Part shown: positions 26,590 through 35,925 of the stretch, piece by piece
How positions within the stretch are numbered: position 1 is the stretch's first letter
Layout: each line of letters starts with the position of its first letter
Origin: Acidimicrobiia bacterium
Lineage (GTDB): Bacteria > Actinomycetota > Acidimicrobiia > Spongiisociales > Spongiisociaceae
DNA: 64,000 nt
Direction of reading: 5' to 3'
NCBI GenBank assembly: GCA_022827785.1
Contig: JAJEIM010000027.1
Coordinates: forward strand, 31,057 to 95,056
The notes under the pieces: model-generated
Databases searched by the model: none
What the model saw: only the letters and a program-made list of their open reading frames with translations
Told to the model about the DNA's origin: nothing
Position numbers and translations under genes: made by a program

Positions 26590-28140
26590 TTGGGTACCGA
26601 ACAGCGCATCGAGCAGCTCCGAGAACTCCGCCGCCAGGCCGAGGGTGGGGGATCCCGGCGCGCCGTGGACCGCCAGCGCGAGAAGGGCAAGCTGACCGCC
26701 AGAGAGCGGATCGCGCTCCTGCTCGACCAGGGCAGCTTCCAGGAGATCGACACCTTCGTCCGGCACCAGTCCCGCGGGTTCGGCCTCGAGGACCGGCGCC
26801 CGCACGGGGATGCGGTGGTGACCGGCTACGGAACCGTCAACGGTAGGACCGTCTTCGTCTTCGCCGAGGACTTCACGGTCTTCGGCGGGAGCCTCGGCAA
26901 GGCGGTGGCCGACAAGATCACCAAGGTGATGGACATGGCCATGAAGGTCGGGGCGCCGGTGGTCGGGCTGAAGGACTCCGGCGGGGCGCGCATCCAGGAG
27001 GGCGTGCAGTCGCTGGACGGCTACGGGAGGATCTTCTACCGCAACGTGATGGCTTCGGGGGTGATCCCCCAGGTGTCGGTCATCATGGGTCCGTGCGCGG
27101 GCGGGGCGGTCTACTCCCCCGCCATCACCGACTTCGTCTACCAGGTGGGCGGCACCAGCCACATGTTCATCACCGGCCCGGACGTGATCAAGGCCGTCAC
27201 CGGCGAGGAGGTCACCTTCGAGGACCTGGGCGGCGCCAACACCCACGCCTCCACCTCCGGGGTCACGCATTTCATCTCCGAGTCCGGCGCCGACGCCCTG
27301 GACGACGTCCGCTACCTCCTCTCCTTCCTCCCCCAGAACAACATGACCCCGCCCCCCTACTTCCCGCCCGACGACTCTCCGGACCGGGCGGACGACCACC
27401 TGGACTCGATCATTCCCGACTCGCCCAACCAGCCCTACGACATGGTGGACATCATCGAATCGGTGGTGGACGGGGGCGAGTTCTACCAGGTCCACGAGCA
27501 CTGGGCCCGCAACATCGTGGTGGGGTTGGCCCGCCTGAACGGTCACTCCATGGGCATCGTGGCCAACCAGCCCAGCCATCTGGCCGGGACGCTCGACATC
27601 GGGGCGTCGCAGAAGGCGGCCCGGTTCGTCCGGATGTGCGATGCCTTCAACATCCCCATCATCACGTTCGTGGACGTGCCCGGTTTCCTGCCGGGCGTGG
27701 AGCAGGAGCACGGCGGCATCATCCGCCACGGCGCCAAGCTGCTCTACGCCTACTGCGAGGCGACCGTGCCGAGGGTGACCGTGATCACCCGCAAGTCCTA
27801 CGGAGGCGCCTACCTGGTCATGAACGCCCGCGGCGTGGGCGCCGACCTGGTTTACGCCTGGCCGTCGGCCGAGATCGCGGTGATGGGCGCCCAGGGTGCG
27901 GTCAACATCATCCACCGTAAGGAGATCGCCACGGCCGCCGACCCCGATGCCAGGCGGGCCGACCTGGTCGAGGAGTACGAGGACCGCTTCGCCAACCCCT
28001 ACGTGGCTTCGGAATTGGGCCTGGTGGACAGCGTCATCGAGCCCCGAGAGACCAGGGTGCTTCTGATCAAGGCGTTCGACATGCTGCGCGACAAGCGTGA
28101 CTCGCTACCGCCCAAGAAGCACGGCAACATCCCCCTCTGA
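26590..28140 (+). CDS. pccB: Propionyl/acyl-CoA carboxylase beta subunit (carboxyltransferase)
   Basis: The beta subunit moves the carboxyl group from biotin to propionyl-CoA or another acyl-CoA. The protein has about 516 residues with the carboxyltransferase pair of crotonase folds: KLTARERIALLLDQGSFQEI, GLKDSGGARIQEGVQSLDGY (oxyanion and acyl-CoA binding), MGPCAGGAVYSPAITDFV, and the C-terminal FVDVPGFLPGVEQEHGGII and RKSYGGAYLVMN. I prefer TTG 26590, giving MGTEQRIEQLRELRRQ, because family N-termini begin there. The frame extends to a TTG at 26545. It is followed by the alpha subunit 28 bp later. With the mutase at 34274 it gives a propionate-to-succinyl-CoA route. Confidence 0.93.
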   Translation: MGTEQRIEQLRELRRQAEGGGSRRAVDRQREKGKLTARERIALLLDQGSFQEIDTFVRHQSRGFGLEDRRPHGDAVVTGYGTVNGRTVFVFAEDFTVFGGSLGKAVADKITKVMDMAMKVGAPVVGLKDSGGARIQEGVQSLDGYGRIFYRNVMASGVIPQVSVIMGPCAGGAVYSPAITDFVYQVGGTSHMFITGPDVIKAVTGEEVTFEDLGGANTHASTSGVTHFISESGADALDDVRYLLSFLPQNNMTPPPYFPPDDSPDRADDHLDSIIPDSPNQPYDMVDIIESVVDGGEFYQVHEHWARNIVVGLARLNGHSMGIVANQPSHLAGTLDIGASQKAARFVRMCDAFNIPIITFVDVPGFLPGVEQEHGGIIRHGAKLLYAYCEATVPRVTVITRKSYGGAYLVMNARGVGADLVYAWPSAEIAVMGAQGAVNIIHRKEIATAADPDARRADLVEEYEDRFANPYVASELGLVDSVIEPRETRVLLIKAFDMLRDKRDSLPPKKHGNIPL

Positions 28141-28168
28141 GACCCTCGTGCCGACGCAGAGCCTGAGC

Positions 28169-29908
28169 ATGGACTCCCTCCTGGTAGCCAACCGGGGGGA
28201 GATCGCGGTACGGGTGATCCGGACCGCCGCCGAGCTGGGCTTGCGGACGATCGCGGTGTACTCGGAACTGGACCGGGACGCCATGCACGTCGAGATGGCC
28301 GACGAGGCGTGGAACATCGGCGGCCCTCCTGCCTCCGAGTCCTACCTGAACGCCCGGCGCATCATCGATGTCGCCCGGCAGTCGGGCGCCGACGCGATCC
28401 ATCCGGGCTACGGGTTCCTCTCCGAGAACGCCGGATTCGCCCGCATGGTGGCGGATGCGGGCATCACCTGGGTGGGGCCGCCGGCCCGCGCCATCGAGCT
28501 GATGGGTGACAAGATCCGGTCACGCCAGACCGCGGAGCGGGCCGGGGTGGCGCCGGTGCCCGGGACCACGGAGGCCGTCAGCAGCTTCAAGGAGGCCGCC
28601 CCGATCGCCTCGAAGATCGGCTACCCGATCGCGGTGAAGGCATCTCACGGCGGCGGGGGCAAGGGCCTACGGGTCGCCGGCAACCGCAAGGAACTCGCCA
28701 ACGCCATCGAGGGCGCCCGCCGGGAGGCGGAGGCGTACTTCGGCAACCCCGCCGTCTACCTCGAGGCGTACCTCGACAGGGCCCGCCACATCGAGGCCCA
28801 GATCATCGTGGACCGCCACGGCAACGCCCGCTTCCTCGGCGAGCGGGACTGCTCGGTGCAACGCCGCCACCAGAAGCTCATCGAGGAGACACCCTCCACC
28901 TTGCTCACCCCTGACGGCCGGAGGGCCCTCGGCGAGGCCGCGCTCGCCATCGCCGAGGCCTGCGACTACGCCAACGCAGGCACCGTCGAGTTCCTGGTGC
29001 GGCCCGACGGGACCTTCTACTTCCTCGAGATGAACACGCGCCTCCAGGTCGAGCACACGGTGACCGAGATGGTGACCGGACTCGACCTGGTGGCCGAGCA
29101 GCTGGCCATCGCCGACGGCCATCCGCTCTCATTCGATGAGGTTCAAGTGGCCGGGCACGCCATCGAGCTGCGTATCAATGCCGAGGATCCCGCCGCCCGA
29201 TTCAGCCCCTCGCCGGGGACGGTCACCGAGTACCGGGAACCGGGCGGTCCGGGCGTCAGGGTGGATTCGTGGATCACCCCGGGCACCACGGTCAGCCAGT
29301 ACTACGACAACCTGCTGGCCAAGCTGGTGGTGTGGGGCCGGACCCGGGAGGCCGCGATCGCCCGGGCCGAGCGGGCCCTGGACGAGTACCGCGTGGCGGG
29401 CGTGGCCACCACCATCCCGGCCCACAGGGCGGTGCTGTCCCACCCGGTCTTCGTGAGCGGGGAGGCCCACACCCGGTTCGTCGAGGAGGAGCTGATGCTC
29501 GACCCCGAGCCGTTCGACCGGGGCGAGGCCCAACCCACCGAGGATCCGGGACCGGGCCGGGTGATGACCGTGGAGGTCGGCGGGCGGAAGTTCGACGTGA
29601 CCTTCTGGCCTCCGGAGGCGCCACACGCGGCCGGGGACCGCCCGATGCGGAGGCCGCCCCGGCGGCGAGCCGCAGGAGGTCCCGTATCCACCGAACCCGG
29701 AATGGTGCTCTCTCCCATGCAGGGAACCATCGTCAAGGTGTCGGTCAAAGCAGGCGACCGGGTGACTACAGATCAGCAGATCTGCGTCCTAGAGGCTATG
29801 AAGATGGAGAACGAGATCAAGAGCCCCATGGACGGCGAACTGGTCGAGCTGAAAGTCCGGCCCGGCGACACCGTCCGCACCAACGAAGTGGTAGCCATCA
29901 TCCGCTAG
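28169..29908 (+). CDS. pccA: Acyl-CoA carboxylase alpha subunit (biotin carboxylase plus biotin carrier domain)
   Basis: The alpha subunit carboxylates biotin with ATP and bicarbonate. The 579-residue protein has an N-terminal biotin carboxylase: LLVANRGEIAVRVIRTA, HPGYGFLSENAGFARM, KASHGGGGKGLRVAG (ATP-grasp loop), ERDCSVQRRHQKLIEE and EMNTRLQVEHTVTEMVTG. A Pro/Arg-rich linker near residue 495 is followed by a biotinyl domain with the EAMKMENEI lysine near the C-terminus. The ATG at 28169 is used; a GTG at 28148 would add seven residues. It forms an operon with the beta subunit. Its role in the epoxide pathway is indirect, through propionyl-CoA and related metabolites. Confidence 0.95.
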   Translation: MDSLLVANRGEIAVRVIRTAAELGLRTIAVYSELDRDAMHVEMADEAWNIGGPPASESYLNARRIIDVARQSGADAIHPGYGFLSENAGFARMVADAGITWVGPPARAIELMGDKIRSRQTAERAGVAPVPGTTEAVSSFKEAAPIASKIGYPIAVKASHGGGGKGLRVAGNRKELANAIEGARREAEAYFGNPAVYLEAYLDRARHIEAQIIVDRHGNARFLGERDCSVQRRHQKLIEETPSTLLTPDGRRALGEAALAIAEACDYANAGTVEFLVRPDGTFYFLEMNTRLQVEHTVTEMVTGLDLVAEQLAIADGHPLSFDEVQVAGHAIELRINAEDPAARFSPSPGTVTEYREPGGPGVRVDSWITPGTTVSQYYDNLLAKLVVWGRTREAAIARAERALDEYRVAGVATTIPAHRAVLSHPVFVSGEAHTRFVEEELMLDPEPFDRGEAQPTEDPGPGRVMTVEVGGRKFDVTFWPPEAPHAAGDRPMRRPPRRRAAGGPVSTEPGMVLSPMQGTIVKVSVKAGDRVTTDQQICVLEAMKMENEIKSPMDGELVELKVRPGDTVRTNEVVAIIR

Positions 29909-29971
29909 ATGGCGGCGAGGAGTCGCCTCACCTGATCTGTCAATACAACCTTTAGAACCCTCTCTCCCCGC

Positions 29972-30706
29972 TTGCTCCGGGCCCAGCTCGACGGGTATAT
30001 CGATCGCATCGTCGAGCACGACTTCAGCTACCTCGGCCGCAGCGTCCGCGACCGCCGGACGCTGCGGGGCTGGATGACCGCGTTCGCGGCCGCAACCTCC
30101 ACCTCGGCGTCCTACACCACGATCCGCGACGCCGCCACGCCGGGAAAACCGGACAAGCCGGCCAAATCGACCACGTTCGCCTACCGCCGCATCCTGGAGC
30201 AGCTCTGGATGATCGAGGAAGTGCCGGCCTGGCTCCCCACCAGGAACCGGCTCACCCGCCTGGCCGCCTCCCCCGTTCACCAGCTCGCCGACTCCGCGCT
30301 GGCCGCGCGCCTGCTCGGCGTGGACGCGGACGCTTTGGTCGACGGCGCCGACGCCGGCCCCGCCATGCCCAGGGACGGCACGCTGCTCGGCGCCCTGTTC
30401 CAGTCTCTCGTCACGCTGTCGGTGCGGGTCTACGCGCAGGCCAACGAGGCCCGGGTCTCGCACCTGCGGACCCGGGCCGGCGAGCGGGAGATCGACCTCA
30501 TCGTGGAGAGGGCCGACGGCCGAGTCGTGGCGCTCGAGGTGAAGCTCTCGGCTCTGATCGACGGCAACGACGTGAGGCATCTCCGCTGGCTGGCCGGTCG
30601 GATCGGCCCCAACCTGCTCGACGCGGCGGTCATCACCACCGGCCGCGACGCCTACCGCCGCCGCGACGGCATAGGTGTCATCCCTGCCGCCCTCCTCACC
30701 GCATGA
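29972..30706 (+). pseudogene. N-terminally truncated DUF4143 protein (AAA+ ATPase half missing)
   Basis: The 244-residue frame matches the C-terminal half of the ATP-binding DUF4143 proteins, which normally have about 400 residues with a Walker-type ATPase first. Visible are LRAQLDGYIDRIVEHDF, WLPTRNRLTRLAASPVHQLA, TLLGALFQSLVTLSVRVYAQ and the PD-(D/E)XK-like tail EIDLIVERADGRVVALEVKLS. No P-loop is encoded upstream. The frame begins abruptly at a TTG 63 bp after pccA without a ribosome-binding site. It is most likely a deletion remnant at the edge of a decayed accessory patch. Confidence 0.75.
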
Positions 30707-30924
30707 GCCAGAAGCCGAGACGCAGTTACGGCCCGAACCGGCAAGCCAGAGGCGCCCCTCGGGGCCACACGCTTCGGCGGCCGTGCCGCTGCAGCCGGTC
30801 GCCGCGGTGGTAGGCCCCTTGATCAGGGCTGAGGTGGGTTAGCCCGCCTTCGCGAAGATGGCTTTGGCGACCCTGTGCCACTCGGTCGTGCCTGCGATGA
30901 ACTACTACTACGCCGCGGCCGGAA

Positions 30925-31365
30925 TTATCCCCTGCTTCTCGTGGCGATGGGGTCTTCCCAGCGAACCTCTCCGAAGCGGGCGAAGTCGGTGTCGGCGCTC
31001 ATCACGACCAGGCCGTGCTCGACGGCGAGGGCCGCCAGCATGGCGTCGGGCACGAGATTGGCGGTCACATGGTGGGCGGCGACGAGCTCGCCGAGAATGG
31101 CGGCGGTGCGCTCAGTGGCCGGAGGAATCCACACCGGCGCGGCTGCCAGCCAGGCACGGACACAACCCCAAGCCTGCTCGGCCGACATGGGGTTGGCGTA
31201 GACGCGGGGGCTGGTGCCGATACGCAGGAACGCCCCGAGCGACTGCCACGGGATTCCCACCCGACGGTCGCCGTTGAGCACCGCGGTCAGCCATCGCGCG
31301 GCCGGCTCGTGGCGGACATTCGACCTGTCGGTGGCGTACAGCAACAGGTTGGCGTCGATCAGCAC
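30925..31365 (-). CDS. vapC: VapC-type PIN-domain ribonuclease toxin
   Basis: This is the toxin of a type II toxin-antitoxin pair, and PIN toxins cut specific RNAs. The 146-residue protein has the acidic PIN residues in order: D4 (MLIDANLLLY), E near residue 63 of AEQAW, and D-x-x-x-A in LVPDAMLAALAVEHG, then SADTDFARF. The GTG start lies 3 bp after the stop of the antitoxin gene. It belongs to the MT-type VapC (TA_PIN, Rv-like TTWPTPYANP... family) common in actinobacteria, as shown by GIPWQSLGAFLRIGTSPRVY. It looks intact. Confidence 0.9.
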   Translation of the reverse strand: MLIDANLLLYATDRSNVRHEPAARWLTAVLNGDRRVGIPWQSLGAFLRIGTSPRVYANPMSAEQAWGCVRAWLAAAPVWIPPATERTAAILGELVAAHHVTANLVPDAMLAALAVEHGLVVMSADTDFARFGEVRWEDPIATRSRG

Positions 31366-31368
31366 GGG

Positions 31369-31593
31369 TCAATCGGATTCGTCGAGCAGGCTCAGCACCT
31401 CGCCTATGTCGGTGACATCGATGCGCTGGTCCATCTGGAAGGACGTGTGCTCGTAGCGAGATGCCGCGGCCGGCGCTGCCAAGCCGTCACGCACCAGCCG
31501 GTTGACGGCCTCGCTCACCCCGACGCCCTCGGACCGGCGCAGCCCCTCCACCGCCGCCGCCACATCGCGGGCCAGAGTCACCGTCGTTCTCAT
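31369..31593 (-). CDS. vapB: VapB-type ribbon-helix-helix antitoxin
   Basis: The 74-residue protein begins MRTTVTLARDVAAAVEGLRR, a ribbon-helix-helix DNA-binding domain with SEAVNRLVRDGL as the second helix. The acidic, less structured tail (DQRIDVTDIGEVLSLLDESD) would wrap the VapC toxin. It is encoded directly upstream of vapC. A perfect 14-bp palindrome sits 12 bp before its start codon and is the likely operator for autoregulation by the VapBC complex. Confidence 0.9.
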   Translation of the reverse strand: MRTTVTLARDVAAAVEGLRRSEGVGVSEAVNRLVRDGLAAPAAASRYEHTSFQMDQRIDVTDIGEVLSLLDESD

Positions 31594-31604
31594 ATCCCAA
31601 TACT

Positions 31605-31618
31605 AGCATCATGATGCT
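31605..31618. promoter_or_regulatory. Palindromic operator for vapBC
   Basis: AGCATCATGATGCT is a perfect 14-bp palindrome 12 bp upstream of the vapB start, in a local AT-rich patch. Ribbon-helix-helix antitoxins bind such sites as dimers, so this is the probable autoregulatory operator. Confidence 0.65.
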
Positions 31619-31732
31619 TGCTTCTGTGCATCAAGATCGCACAAGCTTGCCACCACCAGTCCGGTCACGGCCCGAACCGGCAGCCGGAAACGCCCGTTTG
31701 CGCACATACAACTCTCAATCCGGTAAGGGCCA

Positions 31733-31770
31733 CAGGCCTGGCAGGGTGAGGAGCGCGACTGCCAGGCCTG
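31733..31770 (-). terminator. Strong hairpin after the SLH gene
   Basis: CAGGCCTGGCAG (31733-31744) and CTGCCAGGCCTG (31759-31770) form a perfect 12-bp stem with a 14-base loop. It lies 22 bp beyond the stop of the minus-strand SLH frame and before the vapB promoter region. No U-run is present. It would insulate the two units. Confidence 0.6.
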
Positions 31771-31791
31771 CGCCGAGGACTTGCAGCGGGG

Positions 31792-32310
31792 TCATAGCAG
31801 GTTGAGGGCTCGGGCCAGGAAGGTGGCCATCTGGGCCCTGGTCACGGGCTGGTCGGGGCAGAAACGGTCGGCGTCGCAGCCGAGAGTGATCCCGGCCCGG
31901 CGCAAGGCGTTGATGTTGGCCTCGTGGATGCTGCCGTTGTCGTCACCGAAGTAGTCCACCTCGGCGGCGGGCAGGTTCAGGGCACGCACCAGGAACGCGG
32001 CCATCTGACCCCTGGTCACCGGCCGGTTGGGGCAGAAGCTGTCCGCACCACAGCCGACCGTGATCCCGGCCAGGCGCAAAGCGTTGATGTCGGCCTCATG
32101 TGTGCCGCCGTCGTCGTCGCCGAAGTAGTCCTGGTCGGCCGCGGGCAGGTTCAGGGCGCGGACCAGGAAGGCTGCCATCTGACCCCTCGTCACCGGCCGG
32201 TCCGGGCAGTAACGGGCCGTGCCGCAGCCGCGAGTGATGCCCGCAGAAGCGATGGCCTCGATCGCGACGAAGTGCGCCGAGTCTGCGGGCACATCGGTGA
32301 AGCGTCCCAC
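31792..32310 (-). CDS. Three-repeat SLH-domain protein, probably a 3' fragment of a larger surface protein
   Basis: The 172-residue frame is three S-layer homology repeats, each ending GC-type loop plus PVTRGQMAAFLVRALNLP (for example YCPDRPVTRGQMAAFLVRAL). SLH domains bind pyruvylated secondary cell-wall polymer, and a pyruvyltransferase gene lies at 54147-55211. The first codon is GTG 32310, but the same frame runs upstream through a Gly/Pro linker (SCGGGGGGPAGPTGPTTP) to a stop near 32450 with no start codon or signal peptide. It looks like the C-terminus of a protein whose N-terminal part is lost. Confidence 0.6.
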   Translation of the reverse strand: MGRFTDVPADSAHFVAIEAIASAGITRGCGTARYCPDRPVTRGQMAAFLVRALNLPAADQDYFGDDDGGTHEADINALRLAGITVGCGADSFCPNRPVTRGQMAAFLVRALNLPAAEVDYFGDDNGSIHEANINALRRAGITLGCDADRFCPDQPVTRAQMATFLARALNLL

Positions 32311-32536
32311 CGGGGTCGTGGGCCCGGTGGGGCCGGCTGGGCCTCCGCCACCGCCACCGCCGCAGGACCCGTGACCGCGCGAGCGACCACCGGTGTTTCT
32401 TGGGGGAGTCGGTGCGTCGCGGCTACCGATCCGGAGGTGCTACCGCTCCGGCCGGCCTTCGGTGGTCGGGAACCGGCGGGACCGGTACCGAGCTAGGGCG
32501 TGTTCACGCTACGAGCGTTCGTCTGTTATCGCGGGT

Positions 32537-32858
32537 CCCGTGGTGGGTCTGCGTGGGGGCGGTGGGATATGGCGCCGGCAGCGGCGTCTATGGCAAGGAC
32601 TTGCCGACAAAGGCACACCCGCAGGGTACGTTGAGGAAACAGAACACAGCCAGAAGCGTCAATGGCAGCCCAGAACACGCCAGCCCCCACGCAGAGCACC
32701 GTGGTCGGTCTGCGGCGCGGCGGTGGGATACGGCGCCGGCAGCGGCGTCTATGGCAAGGACTGCTGACGAAGGCGTACCCGCAGGGTACGTTGAGGAAAC
32801 AGGACGCAGCCAGAGGCGTCGATGGCGGTCCAGATCACTCCGCCGCAACACAGACTGA
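32537..32858. repeat. Two 161-bp direct tandem repeats
   Basis: Unit 1 (32537-32697) and unit 2 (32698-32858) share about 85% of bases, including exact blocks GGCGTCTATGGCAAGGAC and GCAGGGTACGTTGAGGAAAC. Unit 2 has one base deleted near 32764. Read on the minus strand, both units encode AIDASGCVLFPQRTLRV. The first five differences in that stretch are all at third codon positions, suggesting the unit was once coding. No intact ORF remains. The rest of 32311-32869 holds only the SLH linker and no gene. Confidence 0.7.
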
Positions 32859-32869
32859 CCACGATCAAA

Positions 32870-34234
32870 CTAATCGCCGGCGTCGGAAATGGACTCCGAG
32901 AGGGTGGGATGCACCATGAGGGTCTCGCGCAGGGTCTGGACCTTGATCTTCCCTCTGGTGGCCAGGGCCAGGATCCCGATCAGTTCCGATGCCCGGTGGC
33001 CGACGATGGTCCCGCCCAGCACCACCCGGGTGGCCGGATCGGAGACCACCTTGGCGAAGCCTCCTGTGCTCCCGTGTATGAGGCTGCGGGGATTGGCGGT
33101 GAAGGGCACCTTGGTGATGCGGACCTTGCGTCCCTCCGCCGCGGCGTCGGCCTCCTCCAGGCCGACGGAGGCGATCTCCGGCTCGGTGAAGATGGCCTGG
33201 GCCACGTTCGCGTAGTCGATGGACTGGCCGGGGTGGCCCACGACGTGCCTCGCCAGGTTCCGTCCCTGCTGGTTGGCGACCGACGACAGGAGCATCTGGC
33301 CGGTGACGTCACCCGCGGCGTATATGTGCGGGACGGAGGTGCGCTGGTACTCGTCCACCACGATGAAGCCCTGGTCGGTCTTCACGCCGACCTCCTCCAG
33401 ACCCAAGCCCTCGGTCATCGGCATGGCCCCCACCGCCAGCAGGGCGTGGCTCCCGTCAACCCGGCGGCCGTCCTCGACATGCACCCTCACACCGTCCCCG
33501 GTCCGGTCGATCCCCACCGCCCGGGCACCCTTCAGGAGGCTCACGCCCCGCTCCAGGAAGTCGGCCTCCAGCGCCGCGGCCACCTCGGCGTCACGGTGCG
33601 GGAGGACATGGTGGCGGCTCACCAGGAGCGACACCTCGGATCCGAGGCTCTCGAAGATGTGGACCATCTCCACCCCGGTCACGCCCGACCCGATCACCAC
33701 CACGTGCTCGGGAAGGGCGGAAAGGTCGTAGACATGGCGCGTGGTCAGGACCCGCTCCCCGTCCACGGCCGCCCACTCCGGGACGCGGGGCCGCGATCCC
33801 GTGGAGACGAGGGCGGCGTCGAACGGGATGTGCCTCTCGATACCGTCGACCGTGGCGACCGCCAGGTTTGGGCCCACGAACCGTCCGCGGCCGCGGACTA
33901 TCTCGATGCCCTGGCTCTCCAGCAGCTCGACGGAGCGGCCCGAGATCGTCCTCGTGATCACCTGTATCCGGTCGGCCAGGCGGTCCAGGTCCACCCCGGC
34001 GCCCGGGCCCACTATCCCCAGGTCCGCCGCGTTGCGGATCGCCTTCATCCGGATGGACGTGGCGGCCATCGCCTTGGAGGGGATGCAGTCCCGGAGATGG
34101 GCGGCACCGCCCACCACCGAGTCCTCGACCAGGACCACCTCGGCGCCCAGGGCGGAGGAGGTGGTGGCCGCCGCCGTGCCGGCCGGCCCGGCGCCGATTA
34201 TCAGGAACCTTACAGACGCGTCCTCGCGATTCAT
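32870..34234 (-). CDS. lpdA: NAD(P)H:quinone reductase of the LpdA type (dihydrolipoamide dehydrogenase-like fold)
   Basis: This 454-residue flavoprotein of the disulfide reductase family has FLIIGAGPAGTAAATTSS (FAD), VVVIGSGVTGVEM (NAD(P)), HIYAAGDVTGQMLL and the C-terminal dimer domain. At the redox site the sequence is GGAAHLRDCIPSK: only the second cysteine of the usual CxxxxC pair remains. Mycobacterial LpdA (Rv3303c) has the same loss and acts as a quinone reductase rather than a lipoamide dehydrogenase. The same role is inferred here. The end also lacks the usual His-Glu pair: HPTLSESISDAGD retains a His before SE. It is probably membrane-associated through quinone use. Confidence 0.88.
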   Translation of the reverse strand: MNREDASVRFLIIGAGPAGTAAATTSSALGAEVVLVEDSVVGGAAHLRDCIPSKAMAATSIRMKAIRNAADLGIVGPGAGVDLDRLADRIQVITRTISGRSVELLESQGIEIVRGRGRFVGPNLAVATVDGIERHIPFDAALVSTGSRPRVPEWAAVDGERVLTTRHVYDLSALPEHVVVIGSGVTGVEMVHIFESLGSEVSLLVSRHHVLPHRDAEVAAALEADFLERGVSLLKGARAVGIDRTGDGVRVHVEDGRRVDGSHALLAVGAMPMTEGLGLEEVGVKTDQGFIVVDEYQRTSVPHIYAAGDVTGQMLLSSVANQQGRNLARHVVGHPGQSIDYANVAQAIFTEPEIASVGLEEADAAAEGRKVRITKVPFTANPRSLIHGSTGGFAKVVSDPATRVVLGGTIVGHRASELIGILALATRGKIKVQTLRETLMVHPTLSESISDAGD

Positions 34235-34273
34235 CCGCCTGCCTCCATACTTCCGGCCGGTGCCCGAGCCCCG

Positions 34274-35884
<1,611 letters not shown>

Positions 35885-35925
35885 CCTACAGACCGTCGTC
35901 TGTCTGCGGAACACGGAGATCCGTC

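Noticed and set aside
30839..30892. Minus-strand fragment reading EWHRVAKAIFAKAG before a stop
   Set aside because: Too short and without start or recognisable family; may be a gene remnant but not supportable.
32537..32858. Tandem repeats considered as CRISPR or phage array
   Set aside because: Only two long units, no short repeat-spacer alternation and no cas genes.
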